A stretch of 64,000 nt of DNA from Cronobacter dublinensis subsp. dublinensis LMG 23823 (GTDB lineage: Bacteria; Pseudomonadota; Gammaproteobacteria; Enterobacterales; Enterobacteriaceae). The stretch lies in the NCBI RefSeq assembly GCF_001277235.1, contig NZ_CP012266.1, forward strand, positions 744,001-808,000, written 5' to 3'. The notes under the pieces are model-generated. The model ran no database searches. It saw nothing but the letters and a program-made list of their open reading frames with translations, and was not told the origin of the DNA. Below, in pieces: positions 16,962 through 25,379 of this stretch; within the stretch, counting starts at the first letter, position 1, and each line of letters opens with the position of its first letter. Position numbers and translations under genes: made by a program.

Positions 16962-16977
16962 CTGGGGTTTTATACAG
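16962..16977 (-). promoter_or_regulatory. Degenerate LexA-box-like site upstream of polB
   Basis: Minus strand CTGTATAAAACCCCAG fits CTGT-N8-ACAG with one mismatch (CCAG for ACAG). The E. coli polB box, as I remember it, has nearly the same core, so this looks like the same operator with a weakened right half. Confidence 0.55.
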
Positions 16978-17013
16978 GTGTATTTTCGCCCGGCGGCGCT
17001 GCCGGGCGCGGTT

Positions 17014-17709
17014 TTACTGCCCGTAATACGCTTTTGCGCCGTGTTTGCGCAGGTAGTGTTTATCCAGCAGCGTCTGCTGCATGTCCGGCAGTTCGGGCGC
17101 GAGCTGGCGGCAGAAGATGCCCATATAAGCCACTTCTTCCAGCACAATCGCGTTATGCACGGCGTCGACCGCGTCTTTGCCCCAGGCGAAAGGGCCGTGC
17201 GAATGCACCAGCACGCCGGGCATCTGGGCCGGGTCGATGTCGTGTTCACGGAAGGTTTCAGCGATCACCACGCCGGTTTCCCATTCATACGCGCCGTTAA
17301 TCTCTTCATCCGTCATTTTACGGGTGCAGGGGATCGCGCCGTAGAAGTAGTCGGCATGCGTCGTACCGGTCGCCGGGATAGGCAGACCCGCCTGCGCCCA
17401 GATGGTGGCGTGGCGCGAATGGGTATGCACGATGCCGCCGATGGTCGGGAACTGTTGATAGAGCAGGCGGTGAGTCGGCGTGTCGGAAGAGGGCTTTTTG
17501 GTGCCTTCGACGACCTCGCCGGTCTCGATGCTGACTACCACCATATCGTCGGCGGTCATCAGGGTGTAATCGACGCCGGAGGGCTTGATAACCAACACGC
17601 CGCGCTCGCGGTCAACCGCGCTGACGTTCCCCCACGTCAGCGTCACCAGATTGTGCTTTGGCAGCGCCAGATTGGCTTCCAGCACCTGGCGCTTGAGTTC
17701 TTCTAACAT
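17014..17709 (-). CDS. araD: L-ribulose-5-phosphate 4-epimerase
   Basis: Last step of L-arabinose catabolism, giving D-xylulose 5-phosphate for the pentose phosphate pathway. It is a 231-residue class II aldolase-like zinc enzyme, same length as E. coli; zinc ligands H95 and H97 are in IVHTHSRH, and a third His lies in VLVHSHGPFAWG. I start at MLEELKRQ (17709), which has GGAGA upstream; the frame is open 16 codons more. It is third in araBAD, separated from araA by an 83-base gap with a palindrome. Confidence 0.97.
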   Translation of the reverse strand: MLEELKRQVLEANLALPKHNLVTLTWGNVSAVDRERGVLVIKPSGVDYTLMTADDMVVVSIETGEVVEGTKKPSSDTPTHRLLYQQFPTIGGIVHTHSRHATIWAQAGLPIPATGTTHADYFYGAIPCTRKMTDEEINGAYEWETGVVIAETFREHDIDPAQMPGVLVHSHGPFAWGKDAVDAVHNAIVLEEVAYMGIFCRQLAPELPDMQQTLLDKHYLRKHGAKAYYGQ

Positions 17710-17742
17710 TGTCGTCTCCATGCCGGAGGGCGCGTCGCGTAC

Positions 17743-17762
17743 GGCCTGCGATATCACAGGCC
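17743..17762. repeat. Imperfect palindrome in the araA-araD gap
   Basis: GGCCTGCGATATCACAGGCC, nearly self-complementary. E. coli has REP stem-loops in the same intercistronic gap that reduce araD expression relative to araA; an equivalent role here is inference. Confidence 0.5.
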
Positions 17763-17792
17763 GGTCAACGAGCGCCGTCGGGCAGTCGTGCG

Positions 17793-19295
17793 TTAACGTT
17801 TGAAGCCGTAATAGACTTCATTCCAGCGCAGCGCGTCTTTAAAGGCCGGCAGGCGGGTGTCGTTGTCGATAACGGCAAGTTCAAGGTCGTGCATTTCAGC
17901 GAACAGGCGCATGTCGTCGAGCGTCAGGGCCTGGCTGAAGACGGTGTGGTGCGCGCCGCCTGCGAGGATCCAGGCTTCAGAGGCCGTTGGCAGATCCGGC
18001 TGGGCTTTCCACAGCGCGTTGGCGACCGGCAGCTTCGGTAGGGAGTGCGGGGTTTCCACCGCGTCGACGCAGTTCACCAGCAGACGGAAGCGATCGCCCA
18101 GATCGATAAGGCTCGCGTTCACCGCCGGGCCGGTGGTGGTCGAGAAGATCAGGCGCGCCGGATCGGCTTTGCCGCCGATGCCGAGGTATTGCACGTCGAG
18201 GATCGGTTTTTCCGGCGTGGCGATGGTCGGGCAGACTTCCAGCATGTGGGAACCCAGCACCATGTCGTTGCCGTTTTCGAAGTTGTAGGTGTAGTCCTCC
18301 ATAAAGGAGGTGCCGCCTTCAAGGCCGGTGGACATCACTTTCATGATGCGCAGCAGCGCGGCGGTTTTCCAGTCGCCTTCACCCGCAAAGCCGTAGCCCT
18401 GCTGCATGAGGCGCTGAACCGCGAGGCCCGGCAGCTGTTTCAGGCCGTGCAGATCTTCAAACGTGGTGGTGAAGGCGTGGAAGCCGCCGTCCTCCAGGAA
18501 GCGCTTCATGCCAAGCTCGATGCGCGCCGCGTCGATAACGTTCTGGCGTTTATCGCCGTTGATCTGCGCGGCGGCGGTCAGGCGGTAGCTGCTTTCATAT
18601 TCATCCACCAGCGCGTTGATATCGCCTTCGCTGACGTCATTAACGATAGCCACCAGGTCGCCCACGCCCCAGGTGTTCACCGAAAAACCAAACTTGATCT
18701 GCGCCGCGACTTTATCCCCTTCGGTCACCGCGACTTCACGCATGTTGTCGCCAAAACGCGCCACTTTCAGATGGCGGGTATCCTGTTTCGACACCGCCTG
18801 ACGCATCCACGCACCGAGACGCCCCTGGGACTGCTTATCCTGCCAGTGGCCGGTCACGACGCTGTGTTGCAGACGCATACGCGCGCCGATGAAGCCGAAC
18901 TCGCGGCCGCCGTGGGCGGTCTGGTTCAGGTTCATAAAGTCCATGTCGATGCTGCCCCACGGGATCTGGGCGTTGAACTGGGTATGGAACTGCAGCAGCG
19001 GTTTGTTGAGGATGGACAGGCCGTTGATCCACATCTTGGCTGGCGAGAAGGTGTGCAGCCACACCACCAGGCCCGCGCATTTATCGTCGTAGTTAGCGTC
19101 ACGACAGATGGCGGTGATTTCGTCCGGTGTGGTGCCGAGCGGCTTTAACACCAGCCTGCACGGCAGTTTTGCTTCGGCGTTCAGCGCATTCACCACCTGC
19201 TCGGCGTGCTGATTCACCTGACGCAGCGTTTCAGGGCCGTAAAGGTGCTGGCTGCCAATCACAAACCACACTTCGTATTGATCGAAAATTGTCAT
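17793..19295 (-). CDS. araA: L-arabinose isomerase
   Basis: Converts L-arabinose to L-ribulose using Mn2+ in the cytosol. The 500-residue product matches the usual length, starting MTIFDQYEVWFVIGSQHLYG. The metal and active-site Glu/His residues lie within GFAGEGDWKTAALLR, MEDYTYNF and LGSHMLEVCP regions. Two ATGs are adjacent (19298 and 19295); AAGGA is 7 bases from the second, which I prefer. It starts 10 bases after araB ends. Confidence 0.97.
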   Translation of the reverse strand: MTIFDQYEVWFVIGSQHLYGPETLRQVNQHAEQVVNALNAEAKLPCRLVLKPLGTTPDEITAICRDANYDDKCAGLVVWLHTFSPAKMWINGLSILNKPLLQFHTQFNAQIPWGSIDMDFMNLNQTAHGGREFGFIGARMRLQHSVVTGHWQDKQSQGRLGAWMRQAVSKQDTRHLKVARFGDNMREVAVTEGDKVAAQIKFGFSVNTWGVGDLVAIVNDVSEGDINALVDEYESSYRLTAAAQINGDKRQNVIDAARIELGMKRFLEDGGFHAFTTTFEDLHGLKQLPGLAVQRLMQQGYGFAGEGDWKTAALLRIMKVMSTGLEGGTSFMEDYTYNFENGNDMVLGSHMLEVCPTIATPEKPILDVQYLGIGGKADPARLIFSTTTGPAVNASLIDLGDRFRLLVNCVDAVETPHSLPKLPVANALWKAQPDLPTASEAWILAGGAHHTVFSQALTLDDMRLFAEMHDLELAVIDNDTRLPAFKDALRWNEVYYGFKR

Positions 19296-19305
19296 CATCG
19301 TGTCC

Positions 19306-21018
19306 TTAATGTGTCAGGGCCGCCTGGCCTGCGTGCTCGGCAGACTGCGGGGTGGCGGCTGAAGGGAGATAGTGTTGTTCCGCGCTTTGCGACCATTGCT
19401 GGAAGCGGCGGTAGAGTTGTTCGAAACGTGCGGCGCGCTCTGGTTGCGGCTCCAGCGTGCTTTCAATCTGGCTGGCCATCGCCTGCTGCGCCTGCGGAAT
19501 GTCGGCATGCGCGCCCGCCGCGACGGCGGCGAAGATGGCCGCGCCCAGCGCGCAGCACTGATCGGAGGCGACGATTTGCAGCGGACGGTTCAGCACGTCG
19601 CAGCACACCTGCATGATCACCGGGTTTTTACGGGCGATACCGCCGAGCGCCATCACGTTGTTAACGGCGATACCCTGGTCGATAAAGCACTCCTGAATGG
19701 CGCGCGCGCCGAAGGCGGTGGCGGCAATCAGCCCGCCGAACAGCAGCGGCGCGTCGGTGGCGAGGTTAAGATCGGTAATAACGCCTTTCAGGCGCTGGTT
19801 GGCGAACGGCGTGCGGCGGCCGTTAAACCAGTCGAGGATCACCGGCAGATGATCGAGCGACGGGTTTTTCGCCCACGCTTCGGTCAGCTGAGGCAGAAGC
19901 TGTTTTTTGCTCGCCTCGATCTGCGGTTTCAGTTCCGGGTGCTGTTGCGCCAGGGTGTCGAGCGGCCAGCCGAGCAGGCGACCAAACCAGGCGTAGATAT
20001 CGCCAAACGCCGACTGACCGGCTTCCAGCCCGATGAAATCCGGCACCACGCTGCCATCCACCTGACCGCAAATGCCTTTCACGGCGCGATCGCCGACATC
20101 CGCTTTTTCCGCCACCAGAATGTCGCAGGTGGAGGTGCCAATAACTTTGACCAGCGTGTTCGGCTGTGCGCCTGCGCCCACCGCGCCCATATGACAGTCA
20201 AACGCGCCGCCGGAGATGACCACGCTCTCCGGCAGGCCGAGGCGCTGCGCCCAGTCGGCGCAGAGGTTGCCCACCGGAATGTCGGCAGTGAAGGTGTCGG
20301 TAAACATCGGGTAGTCGAGATGCTGGTTAATCAGCGGGTCGAGCTCGTCGAAAAAGCTCGCGGGCGGCAGGCCGCCCCAGCTCTCATGCCACAGCGATTT
20401 GTGTCCGGCGCTGCAGCGGCCGCGGCGAATATCCGCCGGGCGCGTAGTGCCGGAGAGCAGAGCGGGCACCCAGTCGCACAGTTCAATCCACGAGGCGGCG
20501 GCCTGGGCCACGGCGCTGTCCTGGCGCGTTACGTGCAGAATTTTGGCCCAGAACCATTCGCTGGAGTAAATGCCGCCGATGTAGCGCGAGTAATCCGCTT
20601 TGCCCGGCGTATGGCACAGGCGGGTGATTTCTTCCGCTTCGTCCACCGAGGTGTGATCTTTCCAGAGCACAAACATCGCGTTGGGGTTGTCGGCGAACTC
20701 CGGGTTCAGCGCCAGCACGTTGCCGCTGGCGTCAATCGGCGCAGGCGTCGAGCCGGTGCTGTCGACGCCGATGCCCACGACGGCGGCGCGCTGTTCCGGC
20801 GAGAGTTCCGCCAGCACGGTTTTCAGCGCCGCTTCCATTGATTCAATGTAATCCCGCGGATGATGGCGGAACTGGTTGCGGGCCGCGTCGCAATAGCGCC
20901 CCTCCTGCCAGCGTGGATACCACTCAACGCTTGTGGCAAGTTCGGCACCGGTGGCGCAATCCACCGCCAAAGCCCGAACCGAGTCGCTGCCAAAATCGAG
21001 TCCCAGCGCAATAGCCAT
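19306..21018 (-). CDS. araB: L-ribulokinase
   Basis: ATP-dependent phosphorylation of L-ribulose. It is an FGGY-family kinase of 570 residues (E. coli 566) with the N-terminal nucleotide-binding GLDFGSDSVRALAVD and the C-terminal FGGY-type GGIARKNPVIMQ stretch. I start at MAIALGLDFGSD (21018), which has GGAG 7 bases upstream; the upstream ATGs are too close to or ahead of that site. It is first in araBAD and divergent from araC. Confidence 0.97.
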   Translation of the reverse strand: MAIALGLDFGSDSVRALAVDCATGAELATSVEWYPRWQEGRYCDAARNQFRHHPRDYIESMEAALKTVLAELSPEQRAAVVGIGVDSTGSTPAPIDASGNVLALNPEFADNPNAMFVLWKDHTSVDEAEEITRLCHTPGKADYSRYIGGIYSSEWFWAKILHVTRQDSAVAQAAASWIELCDWVPALLSGTTRPADIRRGRCSAGHKSLWHESWGGLPPASFFDELDPLINQHLDYPMFTDTFTADIPVGNLCADWAQRLGLPESVVISGGAFDCHMGAVGAGAQPNTLVKVIGTSTCDILVAEKADVGDRAVKGICGQVDGSVVPDFIGLEAGQSAFGDIYAWFGRLLGWPLDTLAQQHPELKPQIEASKKQLLPQLTEAWAKNPSLDHLPVILDWFNGRRTPFANQRLKGVITDLNLATDAPLLFGGLIAATAFGARAIQECFIDQGIAVNNVMALGGIARKNPVIMQVCCDVLNRPLQIVASDQCCALGAAIFAAVAAGAHADIPQAQQAMASQIESTLEPQPERAARFEQLYRRFQQWSQSAEQHYLPSAATPQSAEHAGQAALTH

Positions 21019-21053
21019 CTTCATACTCCATGCGATAAACAAACATGGAGAGA

Positions 21054-21083
21054 ACATTAGTTTTACCCCGTCAAAAGGGTCAG
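21054..21083 (-). promoter_or_regulatory. araBAD promoter (-35/-10)
   Basis: Minus-strand CTGACC (21078-21083) and TAATGT (21054-21059) are separated by 18 bases, aligning with the AraC-dependent E. coli pBAD elements. The -35 is poor, as expected for an activator-dependent promoter. Confidence 0.75.
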
Positions 21084-21117
21084 GGTGGATCCGCTGAACT
21101 TATGGATAAAAATGCTG
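21081..21117 (-). promoter_or_regulatory. AraC half-sites araI1 and araI2
   Basis: I1 is minus-strand CAGCATTTTTATCCATA (21101-21117), one base from the E. coli sequence; I2 is the following TCAGCGGATCCACCCTG (21081-21097), overlapping the -35 as in pBAD. Confidence 0.85.
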
Positions 21118-21127
21118 TGAAGCGAGA

Positions 21128-21149
21128 ATTTGTGACGCCACGCAAATAT
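21128..21149. promoter_or_regulatory. CRP site in the ara regulatory region
   Basis: TGTGA (21131-21135), six bases, then GCAAA; the left half is perfect and the right half weak, at the position of the E. coli araBAD CRP site. Confidence 0.7.
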
Positions 21150-21152
21150 TCG

Positions 21153-21183
21153 ATGTGGACATTTCTGCCGCACTTATAGACAC
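21153..21183. promoter_or_regulatory. AraC operator araO1
   Basis: Minus-strand GTGTCTATAAGTGCGGCAGA followed by AATGTCCACAT closely matches the two half-sites of E. coli araO1, where AraC represses its own promoter. Confidence 0.7.
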
Positions 21184-21312
21184 TTCGGTTATGTATTAAA
21201 AAGCCTGACAGCGACGGCAATACAGGTTATTTTCTGTAATAAAGCGGGCTTAAGCTGCGGGCGTCGCCCTGAAGCGCGCCCCCGTACCTGCCGGTTGCGG
21301 CTAAAATAACGA

Positions 21313-21330
21313 TATGGACAAATGGTTTCT
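21313..21330. promoter_or_regulatory. AraC half-site araO2
   Basis: Minus-strand AGAAACCATTTGTCCATA, one base different from E. coli araO2. Its centre is about 213 bases from that of I1, close to the spacing used for the repression loop in E. coli. It lies in the araC leader. Confidence 0.75.
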
Positions 21331-21357
21331 TCACTCTCGCTTCGGAGCGCCGTGAAA

Positions 21358-22203
21358 ATGGCTGAAACGCAAAACGATCCTCTGCTGCCCGGTTACTCGT
21401 TCAACGCCCACCTGGTGGCCGGACTGACGCCGATTGAGTCCGACAGCTATCTCGATTTCTTTATCGACCGGCCGCTCGGTATGAAAGGCTTTATTCTCAA
21501 CCTGACGGTGCGCGGCGAAGGCGTGGTGAAAAATCAGGGTAAGGAATTTCTCTGCCGCCCCGGCGATATGCTGCTCTTCCCGCCTGGCGAAGTGCATCAC
21601 TATGGCCGCAGCCCGGAGGCGAAAGAGTGGTATCACCAGTGGGTCTACTTCCGCCCGCGCGCCTACTGGCATGAATGGCTGAACTGGCCGGCGATTTTCG
21701 GCCAGACCGGGTTTTATCGCCCCGATGAAGCGCATCACGAGCAGTTCTCGGCGCTGTTTCAGGCGATCATCGACGCCGCTCAGGGGCCGGGGCGCTATGC
21801 CGAGCTGCTGGCTATCAACCTGCTGGAGCAACTGCTGCTGCGCCGCGTCGAGGCTATCAGCGAATCGCTGAAGGCGCCGCTCGACAGCCGGGTGCGCGAC
21901 GCCTGTCAGTACATCAGCGATCATCTGGCCGACAGCCATTTTGATATCGCAAGCGTCGCGCAGCACGTCTGTCTGTCGCCGTCGCGCCTGTCGCATCTCT
22001 TCCGCCAGCAGCTGGGCGTCAGCGTGCTGAGCTGGCGCGAGGATCAGCGCATCAGCCAGGCGAAGCTGCTGCTCAGCACCACGCGTATGCCGATTGCGAG
22101 TGTCGGACGCAATGTCGGGTTTGAAGATCAGCTCTATTTCTCGCGCGTCTTTAAAAAATGCACCGGGGCGAGCCCGAGCGAATTCCGCGCCGGATGTGAG
22201 TAA
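21358..22203 (+). CDS. araC: Arabinose operon regulator AraC
   Basis: AraC/XylS-family dual regulator: represses araBAD by looping O2-I1 without arabinose and activates with arabinose at I1-I2. The 281 residues comprise the N-terminal arm and cupin sugar-binding/dimer domain (MAETQNDPLLPGYSFNAH, then RPGDMLLFPPGEVHHYG) and the C-terminal two-HTH domain (about 180-281, CLSPSRLSHLFRQQLG and VGFEDQLYFSRVFKK). I start at MAETQ because the longer frame would overlap O2. It is 11 residues shorter at the C-terminus than E. coli AraC (292), like the shorter Salmonella form. Confidence 0.97.
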   Translation: MAETQNDPLLPGYSFNAHLVAGLTPIESDSYLDFFIDRPLGMKGFILNLTVRGEGVVKNQGKEFLCRPGDMLLFPPGEVHHYGRSPEAKEWYHQWVYFRPRAYWHEWLNWPAIFGQTGFYRPDEAHHEQFSALFQAIIDAAQGPGRYAELLAINLLEQLLLRRVEAISESLKAPLDSRVRDACQYISDHLADSHFDIASVAQHVCLSPSRLSHLFRQQLGVSVLSWREDQRISQAKLLLSTTRMPIASVGRNVGFEDQLYFSRVFKKCTGASPSEFRAGCE

Positions 22204-22319
22204 GGCAGGGCGGGCGTTGTGTCATGCCTGGTAAAGTAAAGTATGGTTAAAGAAGGATGTCTTGACGCAGGACATGGCGCTCAGGAGAATCCTCTCTTCG
22301 TCACTTTACCGGATGCGTT

Positions 22320-23090
22320 ATGGAAGCTTTGCTGGAACACTTTATCACTCAGTCAGTGGCGTATTCGCTGATTGCCATTGCGCTGGTAGCGTTCCTCGAA
22401 TCTCTGGCGCTGGTCGGGCTGCTGCTGCCTGGCACCGTGCTGATGGCGGCGCTCGGCGCGCTCATCGGCAGCGGCGAGGTGAATTTCTACCAGGCCTGGG
22501 CGGTGGGAATTATCGGCTGCCTCCTCGGCGACTGGATCTCGTTCTGGCTCGGCTGGCGTTTTAAAAAGCCGCTGCATCGCTGGTCATTCCTGAAAAAACA
22601 CAAGGCGCTGCTCGATAAAACTGAACACGCGCTGCATCAGCATAGCCTCTTTACCATTCTCGTCGGACGATTCGTCGGGCCGACGCGCCCGCTGGTGCCG
22701 ATGGTGGCGGGCATGCTCGATCTACCGGTGCGTAAATTCCTGGTGCCGAATCTTCTCGGCTGCCTGCTCTGGCCGCCGTTCTATTTCCTGCCGGGTATCC
22801 TGGCAGGGGCCGCTATCGACATTCCGCCGGAGATGAAAAGCGCCGCGTTTAAATGGCTGTTAGGCGGGGTGGCGCTGCTGATATGGCTGGCCGCGTGGCT
22901 GCTGTGGCGCTGGTGGCGCAGCGGCAAAACCGAAGACCGCCTCACGCGCTATCTGCCGCGCGCGCGCCTGCACTGGCTGGCGCCCGGCGTGGCGGTGGCG
23001 GCGGGTGTGGCGCTGTTTGCAATTCAGAGCCATCCGCTGATGCCGGTCTATCGCGCGATCCTCTGGAAAGTAGTCACCGGCGCTCAGTGA
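22320..23090 (+). CDS. yabI: DedA-family inner-membrane protein YabI
   Basis: 256-residue polytopic membrane protein of the DedA/SNARE-associated family, members of which are implicated in lipid flipping and membrane homeostasis. It shows the N-terminal amphipathic hairpin LVGLLLPGTVLMAALGALIG and the family-defining GRFVGPTRPLVPMVAGM motif around residues 118-134. E. coli YabI is 254 residues. Its stop overlaps the convergent thiQ stop by 7 bases. The exact transported substrate is not shown by the sequence. Confidence 0.95.
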   Translation: MEALLEHFITQSVAYSLIAIALVAFLESLALVGLLLPGTVLMAALGALIGSGEVNFYQAWAVGIIGCLLGDWISFWLGWRFKKPLHRWSFLKKHKALLDKTEHALHQHSLFTILVGRFVGPTRPLVPMVAGMLDLPVRKFLVPNLLGCLLWPPFYFLPGILAGAAIDIPPEMKSAAFKWLLGGVALLIWLAAWLLWRWWRSGKTEDRLTRYLPRARLHWLAPGVAVAAGVALFAIQSHPLMPVYRAILWKVVTGAQ

Positions 23091-23785
23091 GGCGCAATGC
23101 CGAGCAGCGCTGAGGCGCTGGCCTCGCCGCTCAGCAGTTGCGCGGTGGGGCCGTCCCAGACGATTCTGCCTTCCACGACCACCAGACTGCGCGGGGCGAT
23201 GCGCGCCGCGTCCTCCACGCTGTGTGAGACCATCAGAAGCGTTGTGCCATCTTCCTCGCAGAGTTGCTCCAGCAGCGTCAGCATCTCCTGACGCAGCGCC
23301 GGGTCGAGCGCGGAAAACGGCTCGTCGAGCAGCAGAATCGGGCGCTGGCGCACCAGACACCGCGCCAGCGCGACCCGCTGACGCTGGCCGCCGGAGAGCG
23401 CCGTGGGCAGCCGCTCCAGCAGATCGCCAATCGCCATTTTACCCGCCATCTCTTCCACCTGACGCTTCTGCTGCGCGTTCAGGCGCAGGCCGGGCGACAG
23501 CCCGAGGCTAATGTTCTGGCGCACCGTCAGATGATTAAACAGATTATTTTCCTGAAACAGCATCGACACCGGGCGCTGTGACGGCGGCGTGTGGGTATGA
23601 TCTTCGCCCGCGAGGCGCAGCGTGCCGCTCGCGGGGGCGAGAAACCCGGCAATCAGGTTGAGCAGCGTGCTTTTGCCCGCGCCGCTTGGCCCCAGCACCG
23701 CTATCCGCTCGGTCTCGCGCACGTCGAGCGTAAAGCGCATCGGCAGATGGTGATACAGCCAGGTGAGATCAGTCAGTGTCAGCAT
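23084..23785 (-). CDS. thiQ: Thiamine/TPP ABC transporter ATP-binding subunit ThiQ
   Basis: ATPase of the ThiBPQ importer for thiamine and its phosphates. The 233-residue product has Walker A GPSGAGKST (32-40), the signature LSGGQRQR and Walker B ILLLDEPFSALD. I start at MLTLTDLTWLYHH (23785); the frame is open seven codons further. The start lies inside the 3' end of thiP (17-base overlap), typical of this operon. Confidence 0.96.
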   Translation of the reverse strand: MLTLTDLTWLYHHLPMRFTLDVRETERIAVLGPSGAGKSTLLNLIAGFLAPASGTLRLAGEDHTHTPPSQRPVSMLFQENNLFNHLTVRQNISLGLSPGLRLNAQQKRQVEEMAGKMAIGDLLERLPTALSGGQRQRVALARCLVRQRPILLLDEPFSALDPALRQEMLTLLEQLCEEDGTTLLMVSHSVEDAARIAPRSLVVVEGRIVWDGPTAQLLSGEASASALLGIAPH

Positions 23786-25379
23786 GGCGCCCCGGAAGTT
23801 TTTCAATCAAGGTGAACAGCAGAAAACAGAGCATGAGCAGCAGCAGCGCCGTCACCGCGCCCGCATCGCTGCGATAAGCGCCAATCTGCTGGTAGAGGTA
23901 AAACGGCAACGTGCGGAAATCCTCATTGCCGAACAGGGCCACCACGCCGAAATCGCCAATCGACAGCACGCAGGCGAACGCCATCGCCTGCGCGAGCGGT
24001 ACGCGCAGCGCGCGCGCCTCCACCAGTCGCAGCCGGTTCAGGCCGCGAATCTCAAGCGACGCGCAGAGCGCGCCGTAACGTGCGGCGATGTCACGCATCG
24101 GGTTATCCAGCACTTTCAGCGCGTAAGGGATAGCCATCAGCGCGTTGGTGAAAATCACTATCGCGTCGGCGCGCTCCGGCAGGCCGATGGTGGCGTTCAG
24201 CAGCAGGAAAAAGCCGGTCGCGAGCACGATGCCCGGCATGGCGAGGATCAGCACGCCGCAGAGCTCCAGGCTTTGCCCCGCAAGACGGCGGTGTCGCAGG
24301 TGGAGCTCGCGGATGCTCCAGAGCAGCATCATGGTCAGGATAACGCACAGCAGGCCTGCGGCAAGCGCGATGCGCAATGATGTCCAGAGCGCGCGCCACA
24401 AGGCCGGGTCGGCGAGCGCGTGGCGAATGTCGCCGCTCAGGCCATCTACCAGCACCGCCAGCAGCGGCGGCAGCAGCAGCAGCAGCGCGGCGGCAATCAA
24501 CAGGCCGTCAGTCAGTTTGCTGCGCCACGAATCTTCCGGGTTGCGCCAGCCGCGCACCAGCGTCGCGCCGACCGGAATCGCTTTGCTAAGCCGTTGACTA
24601 AGCAGAATAAGCGACAGACAGCAGCCCATCTGAATCAACGCCAGCAGCGCGGCCCGGCCCGGATCGTAGTCGTAGCTCAGCGCCTGATAGATGGCAAGCT
24701 CAATGGTGGTGGCTTGCGGCCCGCCGCCGAGCGCCAGCACCGTGGCGAAGCTTGCAAAGCACAGCATAAAAATGAGCGCGGCCACCGGTGGGATTTGGCG
24801 GCGCAGCCAGGGCCACTCCACCAGTCGGAAGAAATCCCAGCCGCGCATGCCCAGCTGCGCGGCCAGCTGGCGCTGTTCGCCGGGGATCTGCGTCAGGGTC
24901 TGGTACAGCAGACGGGTCGCCATCGGCATATTAAAAAAGAGGTGCGCCAGCAGAATGCCCTGTAAGCCGTAGGGCGAAAAAGACCATTCGATGCCGAGCG
25001 CCGCGCAGAGGGCGGCAAGCCAGCCGCTGCGCCCGTAAACGCTGAGCAGGCCGAAAATCGCCACCAGCACGGGCAGGATAAGCGTCATGGCGCACAGGCG
25101 CAGCAGCGTTCGCCGCCCCGGAAAGCGACGGCGGTAGAGCGCGCGGGCAAGAGGAATGGCAGGCACGACGGAGATCAGGGCCGAGAGAAACGCCTGCCAG
25201 AAGGAGAAGCGCACCACATGCCACAGGTAGCTGTCGTTCAGCAGGGCGCGGGCATCGGTGTGCGGCGCGTGCGTCCAGAGCGCCGCGAAGGCCGCCAGCG
25301 CCACCGCTGCCATCAGCAGGGCGGCGATGAGGCCCGGCCAGAGCCAGCCTGGGATCAGCGGCTCACGGCGCGTTGCCAT
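23769..25379 (-). CDS. thiP: Thiamine/TPP ABC transporter permease ThiP
   Basis: Inner-membrane permease of ThiBPQ, 536 residues as in E. coli, with about 12 transmembrane segments from two fused permease halves. Each half has an EAA-like loop (EQRQLAAQLGMRGWDFFRLV in the first; ARYGALCASLEIRGLNRLRL in the second). I start at MATRREPLIPGW (25379), although MDER at 25391 is in frame; both lie within the 3' end of thiB, so translation is likely coupled. Confidence 0.96.
   Translation of the reverse strand: MATRREPLIPGWLWPGLIAALLMAAVALAAFAALWTHAPHTDARALLNDSYLWHVVRFSFWQAFLSALISVVPAIPLARALYRRRFPGRRTLLRLCAMTLILPVLVAIFGLLSVYGRSGWLAALCAALGIEWSFSPYGLQGILLAHLFFNMPMATRLLYQTLTQIPGEQRQLAAQLGMRGWDFFRLVEWPWLRRQIPPVAALIFMLCFASFATVLALGGGPQATTIELAIYQALSYDYDPGRAALLALIQMGCCLSLILLSQRLSKAIPVGATLVRGWRNPEDSWRSKLTDGLLIAAALLLLLPPLLAVLVDGLSGDIRHALADPALWRALWTSLRIALAAGLLCVILTMMLLWSIRELHLRHRRLAGQSLELCGVLILAMPGIVLATGFFLLLNATIGLPERADAIVIFTNALMAIPYALKVLDNPMRDIAARYGALCASLEIRGLNRLRLVEARALRVPLAQAMAFACVLSIGDFGVVALFGNEDFRTLPFYLYQQIGAYRSDAGAVTALLLLMLCFLLFTLIEKLPGRHADTD

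Larger units (their letters stand above)
21019..21357. other. araB-araC divergent regulatory region
   Basis: A 339-base gene-free stretch holding, in order, pBAD, I2, I1, the CRP site, O1 (overlapping the expected araC promoter, with TAGACA at 21177-21182 as candidate -35) and O2. Element order matches E. coli. Confidence 0.85.
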
